A stretch of DNA of 64,000 bases, from NCBI RefSeq assembly GCF_002192255.1, contig NZ_CP021768.1, positions 62,001-126,000 on the forward strand, written 5' to 3'. Shown in pieces: positions 55,309-64,000 of the stretch. Source of the stretch: Stenotrophomonas sp. WZN-1 (GTDB lineage: Bacteria; Pseudomonadota; Gammaproteobacteria; Xanthomonadales; Xanthomonadaceae). Below the pieces are notes generated by a model. It worked only from the letters and a program-made list of their open reading frames with translations, searched no databases and was not told the origin of the DNA. How positions within the stretch are numbered: position 1 is the stretch's first letter; every line of letters begins with the position of its first letter. The position numbers and the translations under genes were made by a program.

Positions 55309-57378
55309 ATGCAAGACCAGATCATCCAAGCGTTGCGCCAGAACGAGGCCGACCAGGCCGTGCAGCTGGCCCAGGCGTGGACCCGTGATGAACCCGGCCA
55401 GGCCGAGGCCCACCGCTGGCTGGCGCTTGCGCTGCAGCAGCAGGGCAACGCCGAGGACGCGATGCAGGCCCTGCAGCAGGCGCTGCAGCTGGCCCCGGAC
55501 AATGCCCAGCTGCACCTGCAGCACGCCGGCCTGCTACTGGCCCTGCGCCAGTTCGACGGCGCTGGCGAGGCACTGACGCGCACCACCGGGCTGGACCCGA
55601 ACGCATTCGCCGCCTACCTGATGCAGGCCCACCTGGCGATCGGCCGCAACGATTTCGATGAAGCGCAGCGCCTGTCCACCCTGGCCTCGCGTGTCGAACC
55701 GGACCACCCGGAACTGCTGACCATCGACGGCATGATCGCGCTGCGCCGCGATGATCCCGATCGCGCGCTGACGCTGCTGTCGGCCGCCAACCAGGCCCAG
55801 CCCAACGACATTCGCGTGCTCTACGCACTGGGTTTCGCCTACCTGGGCAAGAACATGCTGGCCTTCGCCGAGCAGGCGTTCCGCCGCGTGCTGGAGCTGA
55901 ACCCGACCATTGCCTCGTTGCATGGCCTGGTGGTGCAGCTGGCCATGCGCCAGGGCAACCTGGAAGCCGCCGCCGAAGCGATGCAGATCGCGCTGCAGCA
56001 GCAGGGCCTGGATACGCCGTCGATGCGCCGCCTGGCCGGCGAACTGGCACTGCGCAGCGGCCAGCCGCTGCAGGCGCTGGAGCACCTGCTGCCGTTGCTG
56101 GAGTCGCTGCCTGACGACCGCGACGTGCTGCAGCTGCTGCTGATGTCCTGGCAGCGCCTGGGCCGCGAAGACGAGGCCCGCGCCCGCCTGGATGCCGCCC
56201 TGGAGCAGCACCCGCAGCTGCACGACCTGTGGCTGGCACGCCTGGCGGTGGAAGAGGTCGGCAGTGCCACCGCCGCCGCCACGGTCGAGCGCTGGATGGA
56301 CGCGATGCCGGGCCACCTGCCGGCGCTGGAAGCGCGCCTGCGCCTGCACGACATGGTGGGCGAACACACCCAGGCCGAAGCGATCGCCGAGCGCATCGTC
56401 AGCCTCGAACCGGGCCGCGTCAGCGGCGAAACCCGCCTGGTCGAAGGCCTGCTGCAGCGCGATCCGGCCGCCGCGGTCGCCCGCGTGCAGGCGCTGATCG
56501 ACATGGCACCGGAAGGCCACCGCGCCGACCTGCGCACCTGGCTGGGTGAGATCCAGGATCGCGCCGGGCAGCACGAAGACGCGCTGCAGACCTGGCTGGC
56601 ACTGCAGGCCGACCAGGCCTCGCAGCGCCTGCCGCTGCCGCCGCAGGCCAAGGCGCCGCCGAGCTGGCCGGACAAGGGCGAGATCGACGGCGATGCCACC
56701 TCCGCGCCGATCTTCCTGTGGGGCGCGCCGGGGTCGGGCGTGGAGCGCGTGGCGACCGGCCTGGCCGCGGCCAGCCCGGTGCTGCGCAGCGACCGCTATA
56801 CCTCCAACGCACCCGACGACGCCTTCCAGAACTACCACACGCTGCAGGACCTCGCCTCCGGCGTGCTGACCCCGGAGCGGCTGGTGCAGCGCTGGCGCGA
56901 ACAGCTGCCGTCGCGCGGCGTGCAGGACGACGCGGTCATCGACTGGCTGCTGTGGTGGGACAACGCGCTGTTGTGGGCGCTGCGCCCGCAGCTGCCGCAG
57001 GGCCGCCTGCTGGTGGTGCTGCGTGATCCGCGCGACATGCTGCTGGACTGGGTGGCCTACGGTGCTGCCGCGCCGCTGGCGATGACCTCGCTGGCCGAAG
57101 CCAGTGAATGGCTGGCACGCGCGCTGGCCCAGGTCGCCGCCCTGCACGAGGACGACCTGTACCCGCAGGTGCTGCTGCGCATTGACCACATCGGCAACGA
57201 TCCGCAGGCGATGGCCGATCTGCTGGGCCGCCTGTTCGAGCGGCCGATGCCGCCGGCTGCGCAGCTGGGCGCGCCGCGCTTCCCGCCGGGCCACTGGCGC
57301 AACTACCGCGACGTGATGAGCGCCGCCTTCGCCAAGCTCACCCCGATCGCGGTGCGCCTGGGTTACCCGGAAGAGTGA
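55309..57378 (+). CDS. TPR protein with C-terminal sulfotransferase-like domain
   Basis: 689 aa. Residues 1 to about 450 are a long series of TPR units (for example AHRWLALALQQQGNAEDAMQAL, ALGFAYLGKNMLAFAEQAF). The C-terminal 240 residues look like a sulfotransferase: 5'-PAPS loop-like FLWGAPGSGVERVATGLAA and 3'-phosphate motif VVLRDPRDMLLDW. Such TPR-sulfotransferase fusions are common in Proteobacteria, substrate unknown. Cytosolic, start ATG 55309. Confidence 0.85.
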   Translation: MQDQIIQALRQNEADQAVQLAQAWTRDEPGQAEAHRWLALALQQQGNAEDAMQALQQALQLAPDNAQLHLQHAGLLLALRQFDGAGEALTRTTGLDPNAFAAYLMQAHLAIGRNDFDEAQRLSTLASRVEPDHPELLTIDGMIALRRDDPDRALTLLSAANQAQPNDIRVLYALGFAYLGKNMLAFAEQAFRRVLELNPTIASLHGLVVQLAMRQGNLEAAAEAMQIALQQQGLDTPSMRRLAGELALRSGQPLQALEHLLPLLESLPDDRDVLQLLLMSWQRLGREDEARARLDAALEQHPQLHDLWLARLAVEEVGSATAAATVERWMDAMPGHLPALEARLRLHDMVGEHTQAEAIAERIVSLEPGRVSGETRLVEGLLQRDPAAAVARVQALIDMAPEGHRADLRTWLGEIQDRAGQHEDALQTWLALQADQASQRLPLPPQAKAPPSWPDKGEIDGDATSAPIFLWGAPGSGVERVATGLAAASPVLRSDRYTSNAPDDAFQNYHTLQDLASGVLTPERLVQRWREQLPSRGVQDDAVIDWLLWWDNALLWALRPQLPQGRLLVVLRDPRDMLLDWVAYGAAAPLAMTSLAEASEWLARALAQVAALHEDDLYPQVLLRIDHIGNDPQAMADLLGRLFERPMPPAAQLGAPRFPPGHWRNYRDVMSAAFAKLTPIAVRLGYPEE

Positions 57379-57388
57379 GGACACGCCG

Positions 57389-58000
57389 ATGCAACTGAGC
57401 AGCCACAGCCTGACCAACGGTGCACCTATTGACCGCGAATTCGCCGCCGGCGATGCCGCGGGCTTCGCACCGGACCGCAATCCGCACCTGGCCTGGAGCG
57501 ACGTGCCGGAGGGCACCCGTTCGTTCCTGCTGGTGTGCGTCGATCCGGACGTGCCGACCGTGCCGGAAACGGTTGGCCGCACCGACATGAGCGTGCCGCG
57601 CGACCAGCCGCGCTGTGATTTCGTGCACTGGGTGATGGCCGATATTCCGGCCTCGGTGCAGGAGATTGCCGCTGGCAGCTGCAGCGATGGCTTCGTGGTG
57701 AAGGGCCGGGCCACCCCGGCCGGCCCGGCCGGCAGCCGCCAGGGCCTGAACGACTTCACCGGCTGGTTTGCCGGCAACCCGGACATGGCCGGCGACTACC
57801 TGGGCTACGACGGCCCGTACCCGCCGTTCAACGACGAGCGCGTGCACCGCTATTTCTTCCGTGTGTTCGCGCTGGACGTGGCCTCGCTGCGGCTGCCGGC
57901 ACGCTTCACCGCTGCCGACGCCTACCGCGCCATGCACGGCCACGTGCTGGCCGAAGCCGCGCTGCATGGCACCTACACGTTGAACCCGGCGCTGGGCTGA
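57389..58000 (+). CDS. PEBP/YbhB-family protein
   Basis: 203 aa phosphatidylethanolamine-binding-protein family (YbhB/YbcL). DPDVPTVPETV and CDFVHWVMADIP form the ligand site; YDGPYPPFNDERVHRYFFRVFALD is the C-terminal signature. Somewhat longer than E. coli YbhB (158) due to a middle insert. Starts 10 bp after the TPR gene and is the last gene before a strong bidirectional terminator. Confidence 0.92.
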   Translation: MQLSSHSLTNGAPIDREFAAGDAAGFAPDRNPHLAWSDVPEGTRSFLLVCVDPDVPTVPETVGRTDMSVPRDQPRCDFVHWVMADIPASVQEIAAGSCSDGFVVKGRATPAGPAGSRQGLNDFTGWFAGNPDMAGDYLGYDGPYPPFNDERVHRYFFRVFALDVASLRLPARFTAADAYRAMHGHVLAEAALHGTYTLNPALG

Positions 58001-58030
58001 GGCTGCATAGCGGCCGGCTCTACCCACCAT

Positions 58031-58060
58031 GAAAAGGGCGGCCTTTCGGCCGCCCTTTTC
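58031..58060. terminator. Bidirectional rho-independent terminator
   Basis: GAAAAGGGCGGCC-TTTC-GGCCGCCCTTTTC: perfect 13-bp arms with flanking A and T runs, between convergent genes. The stop of the minus-strand META gene lies at its right edge. Confidence 0.92.
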
Positions 58061-58517
58061 ATTCGTCCGTACCGGATACCGGCGCGAACTCCAGCACATC
58101 GCCATGCGCGTTGCGCAGCAGCAGGCGGCCACGCGCATCCAGCGCAAGCGTCATCTCTGCGCGCGCATTCACCATCGTGCCGGCGACACGTTCCTGTTCG
58201 GCCACCTCGGCCCGGATGCAGGCGGCCGTGGTGATGATGCCGCCCTCCAGAACCAGCCGGTTGCCCTGCAGGTGATAGGTGCTGCTTGACTGGTTGCACA
58301 GGTTCAACTGGCTCATGTAGCCGGGTTGAAAGCGCAGCGTGTAGGGCGGTCGACCGCGTACGAACAACGCATCGATGCGCCGGCCCTGCGCGTCGGTGGC
58401 GCGCGCCAGTTGCCACCGGTGTGCCTCGAGCTGATCGGTGCTGGGCGTGCTGGCAGCGGCCACATCCGCAGGCATGGCCAGCAGCGCAGCAACGATGAGG
58501 GCGAGGACGTGCTTCAT
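58059..58517 (-). CDS. META-domain (HslJ-like) secreted protein
   Basis: 152 aa. Signal peptide MKHVLALIVAALLAMPADVAAA; META domain with EAHRWQLARATDAQGRRIDALF, NLCNQSSSTYHLQGNRLVLEGG, and GRLLLRNAHGDVLEFAP. Shares phrasing with the next gene upstream (QGRRIDALF versus DGKRIDALF), so the two are paralogues. META proteins are associated with heat-shock or virulence but have no proven activity. GGGAG 6 nt before ATG 58517. Confidence 0.85.
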   Translation of the reverse strand: MKHVLALIVAALLAMPADVAAASTPSTDQLEAHRWQLARATDAQGRRIDALFVRGRPPYTLRFQPGYMSQLNLCNQSSSTYHLQGNRLVLEGGIITTAACIRAEVAEQERVAGTMVNARAEMTLALDARGRLLLRNAHGDVLEFAPVSGTDE

Positions 58518-58541
58518 GCCGATCTCCCGATGCATGTGGCT

Positions 58542-58616
58542 GGTGCCGGCCGCTGGCCGGCAACATCCGTGTGTTGGCAGTGCCCCGCAGGGCAGCCGGC
58601 CAGCGGCCGGCTCTAC
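58542..58616. repeat. Pair of SMAG-type palindromes
   Basis: A CCGGCC-GCT-GGCCGG palindrome at 58542-58562 (no GTAG header) and an inverted, GTAG-headed one at 58594-58616, in the gap between the two META genes. Confidence 0.8.
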
Positions 58617-58626
58617 CCACAACGAA

Positions 58627-58652
58627 GAAGGGCGACCTCGCGGCCGCCCTTC
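58627..58652. terminator. Hairpin terminator between META genes
   Basis: GAAGGGCG...CGCCCTTC arms (58627-58634, 58645-58652) with two further pairs inside, about 30 bp downstream of the stop of the larger META gene. Confidence 0.65.
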
Positions 58653-58659
58653 AAGAGCC

Positions 58660-58682
58660 AGCCGACTAACAGTCGGCTCTAC
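58660..58682 (-). repeat. SMAG repeat, AGCCGACT subtype
   Basis: AGCCGACT-AAC-AGTCGGCT-CTAC, the reverse complement of a GTAG-headed unit, immediately downstream of the larger META gene stop. Confidence 0.75.
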
Positions 58683-58683
58683 A

Positions 58684-59508
58684 TCACTTCTCGATGGCCG
58701 ACTCGACCACCATGTCCAGCACGTACGCCTGCGACGGCGCATCGGCCGGCGGGTTCTTCACTTCGTAGCGCTTCACGCGCACCACGTTGCGTACGCCGTC
58801 TTCGTGGGTGTAGCCCTCGATGTTGCCGTAGAAGTTCTCGAACTTGCCCGGCTCACCCTGCTTCAGGCCCTTGTCGTCGAACTTCACTTCGCGCACCTGC
58901 AGGCACTGGTAGTCCGGGATCAGCGGGTGCGAGCACTTCTCGGTCTTGGCGGCCACTTCCAGGAACACGGTTTCGCCGGCGCCGCCGTAGCGGGTTTCAG
59001 CGGTCGGCTCCGGGTTGAACACCAGCACGTCGCCCTTGGCGTTGGTCAGGGTCAGCTTGCCATCGGCATCCTGCTCGGCCTTCAGCTCGCCCTGCAGGCG
59101 GCTCGACACGGCCTCGTCCAGCGCCATCAGCGCCTTGTCGGTGCAGGCCATCAGGGTCGAGGCCATCGCCGACACGCTCAGCTTGCCGTCGGCCAGCGTG
59201 TAGCCGCCACCCATGCGGTTGCAGGTGTTGCTGACCGACAGGCGGCCATCCGCGAAGTCCAGGGTGACCGGCTTGTCTTCGCGGGCGAACAGCGCGTCGA
59301 TGCGCTTGCCGTCGGCACCGGTGGCCTGCTGCAGCAGCCAGTGCTGGCTCTGCAGGCGCTGCGCATCCAGGTGCGCCAGCGTCTGCTGGTCTGCTGCCTT
59401 GGCCGCGGCCGGGGCCACGTCGTCGCCGCCGTTGCCGGCCGGGGCCGGGGTCTGGCTGCAGGCGGCCATCAGGGCCAGCGGGAGGAGCAGGGTGAGCTTG
59501 CGGTTCAT
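58684..59508 (-). CDS. META plus DUF4377 lipoprotein
   Basis: 274-aa lipoprotein: MNRKLTLLLPLALMAAC, lipobox MAAC (Cys17). META domain about 60-165 (QHWLLQQATGADGKRIDALF, NTCNRMGGGYTLADGKLSV, STLMACTDKALM), then a DUF4377-like domain (PLIPDYQCLQVREVKF, EGYTHEDGVRNVVRVKRYEV). Outer-membrane or periplasmic. AGGAG 7 nt before ATG 59508. Confidence 0.88.
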   Translation of the reverse strand: MNRKLTLLLPLALMAACSQTPAPAGNGGDDVAPAAAKAADQQTLAHLDAQRLQSQHWLLQQATGADGKRIDALFAREDKPVTLDFADGRLSVSNTCNRMGGGYTLADGKLSVSAMASTLMACTDKALMALDEAVSSRLQGELKAEQDADGKLTLTNAKGDVLVFNPEPTAETRYGGAGETVFLEVAAKTEKCSHPLIPDYQCLQVREVKFDDKGLKQGEPGKFENFYGNIEGYTHEDGVRNVVRVKRYEVKNPPADAPSQAYVLDMVVESAIEK

Positions 59509-59581
59509 GGTGATTCTCCTTGGGGAACCGTGGGGGAAACGGGGTGGGGCCGGCAACGGGGTTACCGTGCCCCGGCGCTGT

Positions 59582-60376
59582 TCAGCTGCCGGAGGGCAAC
59601 CACAGCAGCAGCGCCGCGCCCAGCGCGATGCGGTAGATCGCGAAGGCGGTGAACCTGTGGGACTTGATGTAGCCCATCAGCCACTTCACTACGACGAAGC
59701 CGGTGACGGCCGCGGCAAGGAAGGCCACGCCCACGTCGGTCCAGTTCTCGCTGCCCAGCTGCCCGGCCTTGGCCATTTCCAGGAAGGTGTAGGCGCTGGC
59801 GGCGAACATGGTCGGGATGCCGACCAGGAACACAAACTCGGCGGCGGCGGCGCGGCGGCTCAGGCCCAGCAGCATGGCCAGGAAGATCGCCGAGGCCGAG
59901 CGCGAGGTGCCGGGGAACACACCGGCCACCACCTGTGCCAGGCCCACGCCGATCGCCACCGTCCAGGTCACCTGGTCGCGGTCGGGCAGGCGCGCGGTGT
60001 AGGCCTCCACGAGCAGCATCCAGACGCCGCCGATGATCAGTGCCCAGGCCACCGGGCTGACCGTCTCCGGCAGCGACCAGCCGGCCTTGCGCACTACCAG
60101 GCCAACCACCGCGGTGACCAGGAAGGCCGCGCCCAGCTTGAATACGTACTCGCGGTTCTCGCGCTGCCCGAAGCCGGTGGCCAGCTGCAGCAGGCGCTGG
60201 CGGAACACCAGTACCACCGCCACGATCGCGCCGGCCTGGATGACGATGTTGAAGAAGTCCGAGCGGGCACCCAGCCAGTGCTGGGCGATGAGCAGGTGGC
60301 CGGTGCTGGAGATCGGCAGGAATTCGGTCAAGCCTTCGAGGATGCCCAGCAGCAGGGCGGAGAGCAGGTCGGACAT
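59582..60376 (-). CDS. uppP: Undecaprenyl-diphosphate phosphatase
   Basis: 264-aa polytopic membrane enzyme (BacA/UppP) that recycles the C55 lipid carrier for peptidoglycan and O-antigen, and confers bacitracin tolerance. Motif 1 GILEGLTEFLPISSTGHL at the N-terminus and motif 2 GVFPGTSRSASAIF; eight or so hydrophobic helices. Start ATG 60376 (MSDLLSALLLG). Divergent from glnA; the NtrC boxes lie between them. Confidence 0.95.
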   Translation of the reverse strand: MSDLLSALLLGILEGLTEFLPISSTGHLLIAQHWLGARSDFFNIVIQAGAIVAVVLVFRQRLLQLATGFGQRENREYVFKLGAAFLVTAVVGLVVRKAGWSLPETVSPVAWALIIGGVWMLLVEAYTARLPDRDQVTWTVAIGVGLAQVVAGVFPGTSRSASAIFLAMLLGLSRRAAAAEFVFLVGIPTMFAASAYTFLEMAKAGQLGSENWTDVGVAFLAAAVTGFVVVKWLMGYIKSHRFTAFAIYRIALGAALLLWLPSGS

Positions 60377-60434
60377 GGACGGTGCGTGCACGCGCGGCAG
60401 AAGGAAGAAGGTCGGGAGGATAGACGATCCTCGC

Positions 60435-60480
60435 TGCACCAAACGGGTGCGTCTGGTGACGGGTGCACCCGTTTGGTGCG
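60435..60480. promoter_or_regulatory. Two NtrC-type enhancer boxes
   Basis: TGCACCAAACGGGTGCG (60435-60451) and TGCACCCGTTTGGTGCG (60464-60480). Both fit TGCACC-N5-GGTGCA apart from the last base; centres are 29 bp apart. They lie about 100-125 bp before the expected glnA start point, the usual position for NtrC. Confidence 0.85.
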
Positions 60481-60542
60481 CAGGGTTCTGCACCGCCCTG
60501 GGGCGCCCTTTTTGAAATCAATGACTTGCGGTCAGCGAAAAG

Positions 60543-60559
60543 TTGGCACGGTCGTTGCT
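60543..60559 (+). promoter_or_regulatory. Sigma-54 promoter of glnA
   Basis: TTGGCACGGTCGTTGCT fits the consensus YTGGCACGRNNNTTGCW at every fixed base. It is 40 bp before the glnA ATG and downstream of two NtrC boxes, so glnA should be induced by nitrogen limitation. Confidence 0.93.
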
Positions 60560-60599
60560 GTACCTCAGCAGGCATTCATCCCCATCCGAGGTCGTACCG

Positions 60600-62665
<2,066 letters not shown>

Positions 62666-62686
62666 CCCCCTTCCGGAGACTCCCCC

Positions 62687-64000
62687 ATGAAGATGCGCCT
62701 TCTCACCGGGTGGCAAGCCCGGTTCCATCTGGTGTGCCTGTTGATGCTGCTCAGCGCGCTGGCCGCCGGTGCCTGGCCGGGCAGTGCCCACGCCCAGGTG
62801 CAGGTGTCACCGCTGCCCAGCGAAAGTGTGGCGGTCGAGCCGCTGCAGGATCCTGCAGCGGCCGCCGCTGCGCCGGCCGTGGCCGAAGCGGCCGCCGCCT
62901 ATGACCGCGGCGACGTGGCGTGGATGCTCACCTCCACCCTGCTGGTGCTGTTGATGGTGGTGCCGGGGCTGGCGTTGTTCTACGGCGGCCTGGTGCGTTC
63001 GAAGAACGTGCTGTCGGTGCTCAGCCAGATCCTGGTGGTGTTCTCGCTGGTGCTGCTGCTGTGGGTGTCCTATGGCTACAGCGCGGTGTTCAGCGCCGGC
63101 AATCCGTTCTTCGGCTCGTTCACCGAATTCGCCTTCCTCAAGGGCTTCACCCCCGACTCGGTCGGCAACACGCCGATCAAGGGCCTGCCGGATTACCTGT
63201 TCGTCGCCTTCCAGTCGACTTTCGCCGGCATCACCACTGCGCTGATCGTCGGCGCGTTCGCCGAGCGCATCAAGTTCCGTGCGGTGCTGCTGTTCTCGGC
63301 GCTGTGGTTCACTCTCAGCTACATCCCGATGGCGCACATCGTCTGGGGCGGCGGCTATCTGGGTGAACTGGGCGCGATCGATTTCGCCGGTGGCACCGTG
63401 GTCCACATCAATGCGGGCGTGGCTGGCCTGGTGGCCGCATGGTTCGTCGGCAAGCGCCTGGGCTATGGCCAGACCGCGCTGAAGCCGCACAACGTGCCGT
63501 TCACCTACATCGGCGCGATGCTGCTGTGGGTGGGCTGGTTCGGCTTCAACGCGGGCTCCGCCGCCGCCGCCGATACCGTCGCCTCGCTGGCCTTCCTCAA
63601 CACCGTGCTGGCCACCGCCGCCGCCGTGCTGGGCTGGACGCTGGTGGAAGCCATCGGCAAGGGCAAGCCGTCGGCACTGGGTGCGGCCTCGGGTGCGGTG
63701 GCCGGCCTGGTTGGCATCACCCCGGCCTGCGGCACCGTCGGCCCGCTCGGCGCGATCATCATCGGCTTCGTCGCCGGCGTGGTCTGCGTGTGGGGCGTGA
63801 CGGGCCTCAAGCGCATGCTGAAGGTGGACGACACCGCCGACGTGTTCGGTGTGCATGGTGTCGGCGGCATCGTCGGCGCGATTCTCACCGGTGTGTTCAG
63901 TGCACAGTCGCTGGGCGGTACCAAGCCCGATCTGGATATCGCCCATCAGGTGTGGGTGCAGGTGATCAGCGTCGGCCTGACCGTGGTCTGGTCGGCGGTG
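62687..64000 (+). CDS. amtB: Ammonium transporter (3' end cut)
   Basis: At least 438 codons, open to the right edge. N-terminal signal sequence (LLMLLSALAAGAWPGSAHAQ), an Ala-rich linker, then AmtB helices with FYGGLVRSKNVLS, STFAGITTALIVGAFAER, VHINAGVAGLVAAW (pore His), NVPFTYIGAMLLWVGWFGFNAGS, and VFGVHGVGGIVGAILTG (second pore His). Forms a trimeric NH3/NH4+ channel gated by GlnK. CGGAG 8 nt before ATG 62687; operon glnK-amtB. Confidence 0.96.
   Translation, partial: MKMRLLTGWQARFHLVCLLMLLSALAAGAWPGSAHAQVQVSPLPSESVAVEPLQDPAAAAAAPAVAEAAAAYDRGDVAWMLTSTLLVLLMVVPGLALFYGGLVRSKNVLSVLSQILVVFSLVLLLWVSYGYSAVFSAGNPFFGSFTEFAFLKGFTPDSVGNTPIKGLPDYLFVAFQSTFAGITTALIVGAFAERIKFRAVLLFSALWFTLSYIPMAHIVWGGGYLGELGAIDFAGGTVVHINAGVAGLVAAWFVGKRLGYGQTALKPHNVPFTYIGAMLLWVGWFGFNAGSAAAADTVASLAFLNTVLATAAAVLGWTLVEAIGKGKPSALGAASGAVAGLVGITPACGTVGPLGAIIIGFVAGVVCVWGVTGLKRMLKVDDTADVFGVHGVGGIVGAILTGVFSAQSLGGTKPDLDIAHQVWVQVISVGLTVVWSAV

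Overview
The window is a GC-rich (about two thirds G+C by eye), densely coded gammaproteobacterial chromosome segment. Gene content and intergenic repeats point to Stenotrophomonas, most likely the S. maltophilia complex. The clues are GTAG-headed palindromic repeats of the SMAG type in many gaps, an XVIPCD-bearing type IV secretion effector next to a lipoprotein, and a Xanthomonadaceae-like gene order. No rRNA, tRNA, insertion sequence, prophage or CRISPR array was found. Species assignment is inference.

Left part (1-22,000): a partial YgjP-type metallopeptidase; a double-domain methylglyoxal synthase; an EvgS-like hybrid histidine kinase; the gltBD glutamate synthase operon; two of three small I78-type lipoproteins; topoisomerase IB; and a dehydrogenase with a histone-like tail. 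Next come a probable T4SS antibacterial effector and its immunity lipoprotein. They are followed by a divergent serine hydrolase / BlaI / M56-peptidase module with a symmetric operator-promoter, an SGNH hydrolase, and the third I78 protein.

Middle (21,700-42,300): a two-gene mrfA/mrfB-like DNA repair operon, two unknown secreted proteins, and a nine-gene minus-strand cluster. The cluster holds two Tat-exported TldD-like peptidases, a PmbA-like partner, a Tat-type DUF4159 protein, a MoxR ATPase, DUF58, a BatA-like protein, a DUF4175-like protein and a Bat-like membrane protein. A DUF938 methyltransferase and a hipBA toxin-antitoxin locus follow. The hipBA locus is preceded by six 27-bp-spaced palindromic boxes.

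Right part (42,300-64,000): a fused indolepyruvate ferredoxin oxidoreductase, a TPR-like secreted protein, a Ycf46-type AAA ATPase, and a run of plus-strand genes (ParA-like, SixA, YceI, phospholipase D/ClsC-like, thioesterase, acyltransferase, YheT-like hydrolase, TPR-sulfotransferase, PEBP). Two META-domain proteins and uppP are on the minus strand. The window ends with the nitrogen genes glnA, glnK and amtB; glnA has two NtrC boxes and a perfect-consensus sigma-54 promoter.

The long gene-free gaps (693-1171, 39112-39842, 46818-47435) hold five copies of a nested-hairpin element. Its outer arms differ between copies but always pair within a copy, and the mismatches that occur are G-T (G-U in RNA). 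Four copies form two divergent pairs, and hexanucleotide tracts lie next to most copies. This element, the rewired BlaI/M56 module, the Tat-TldD/MoxR cluster and the hipBA operator array are the most interesting observations.
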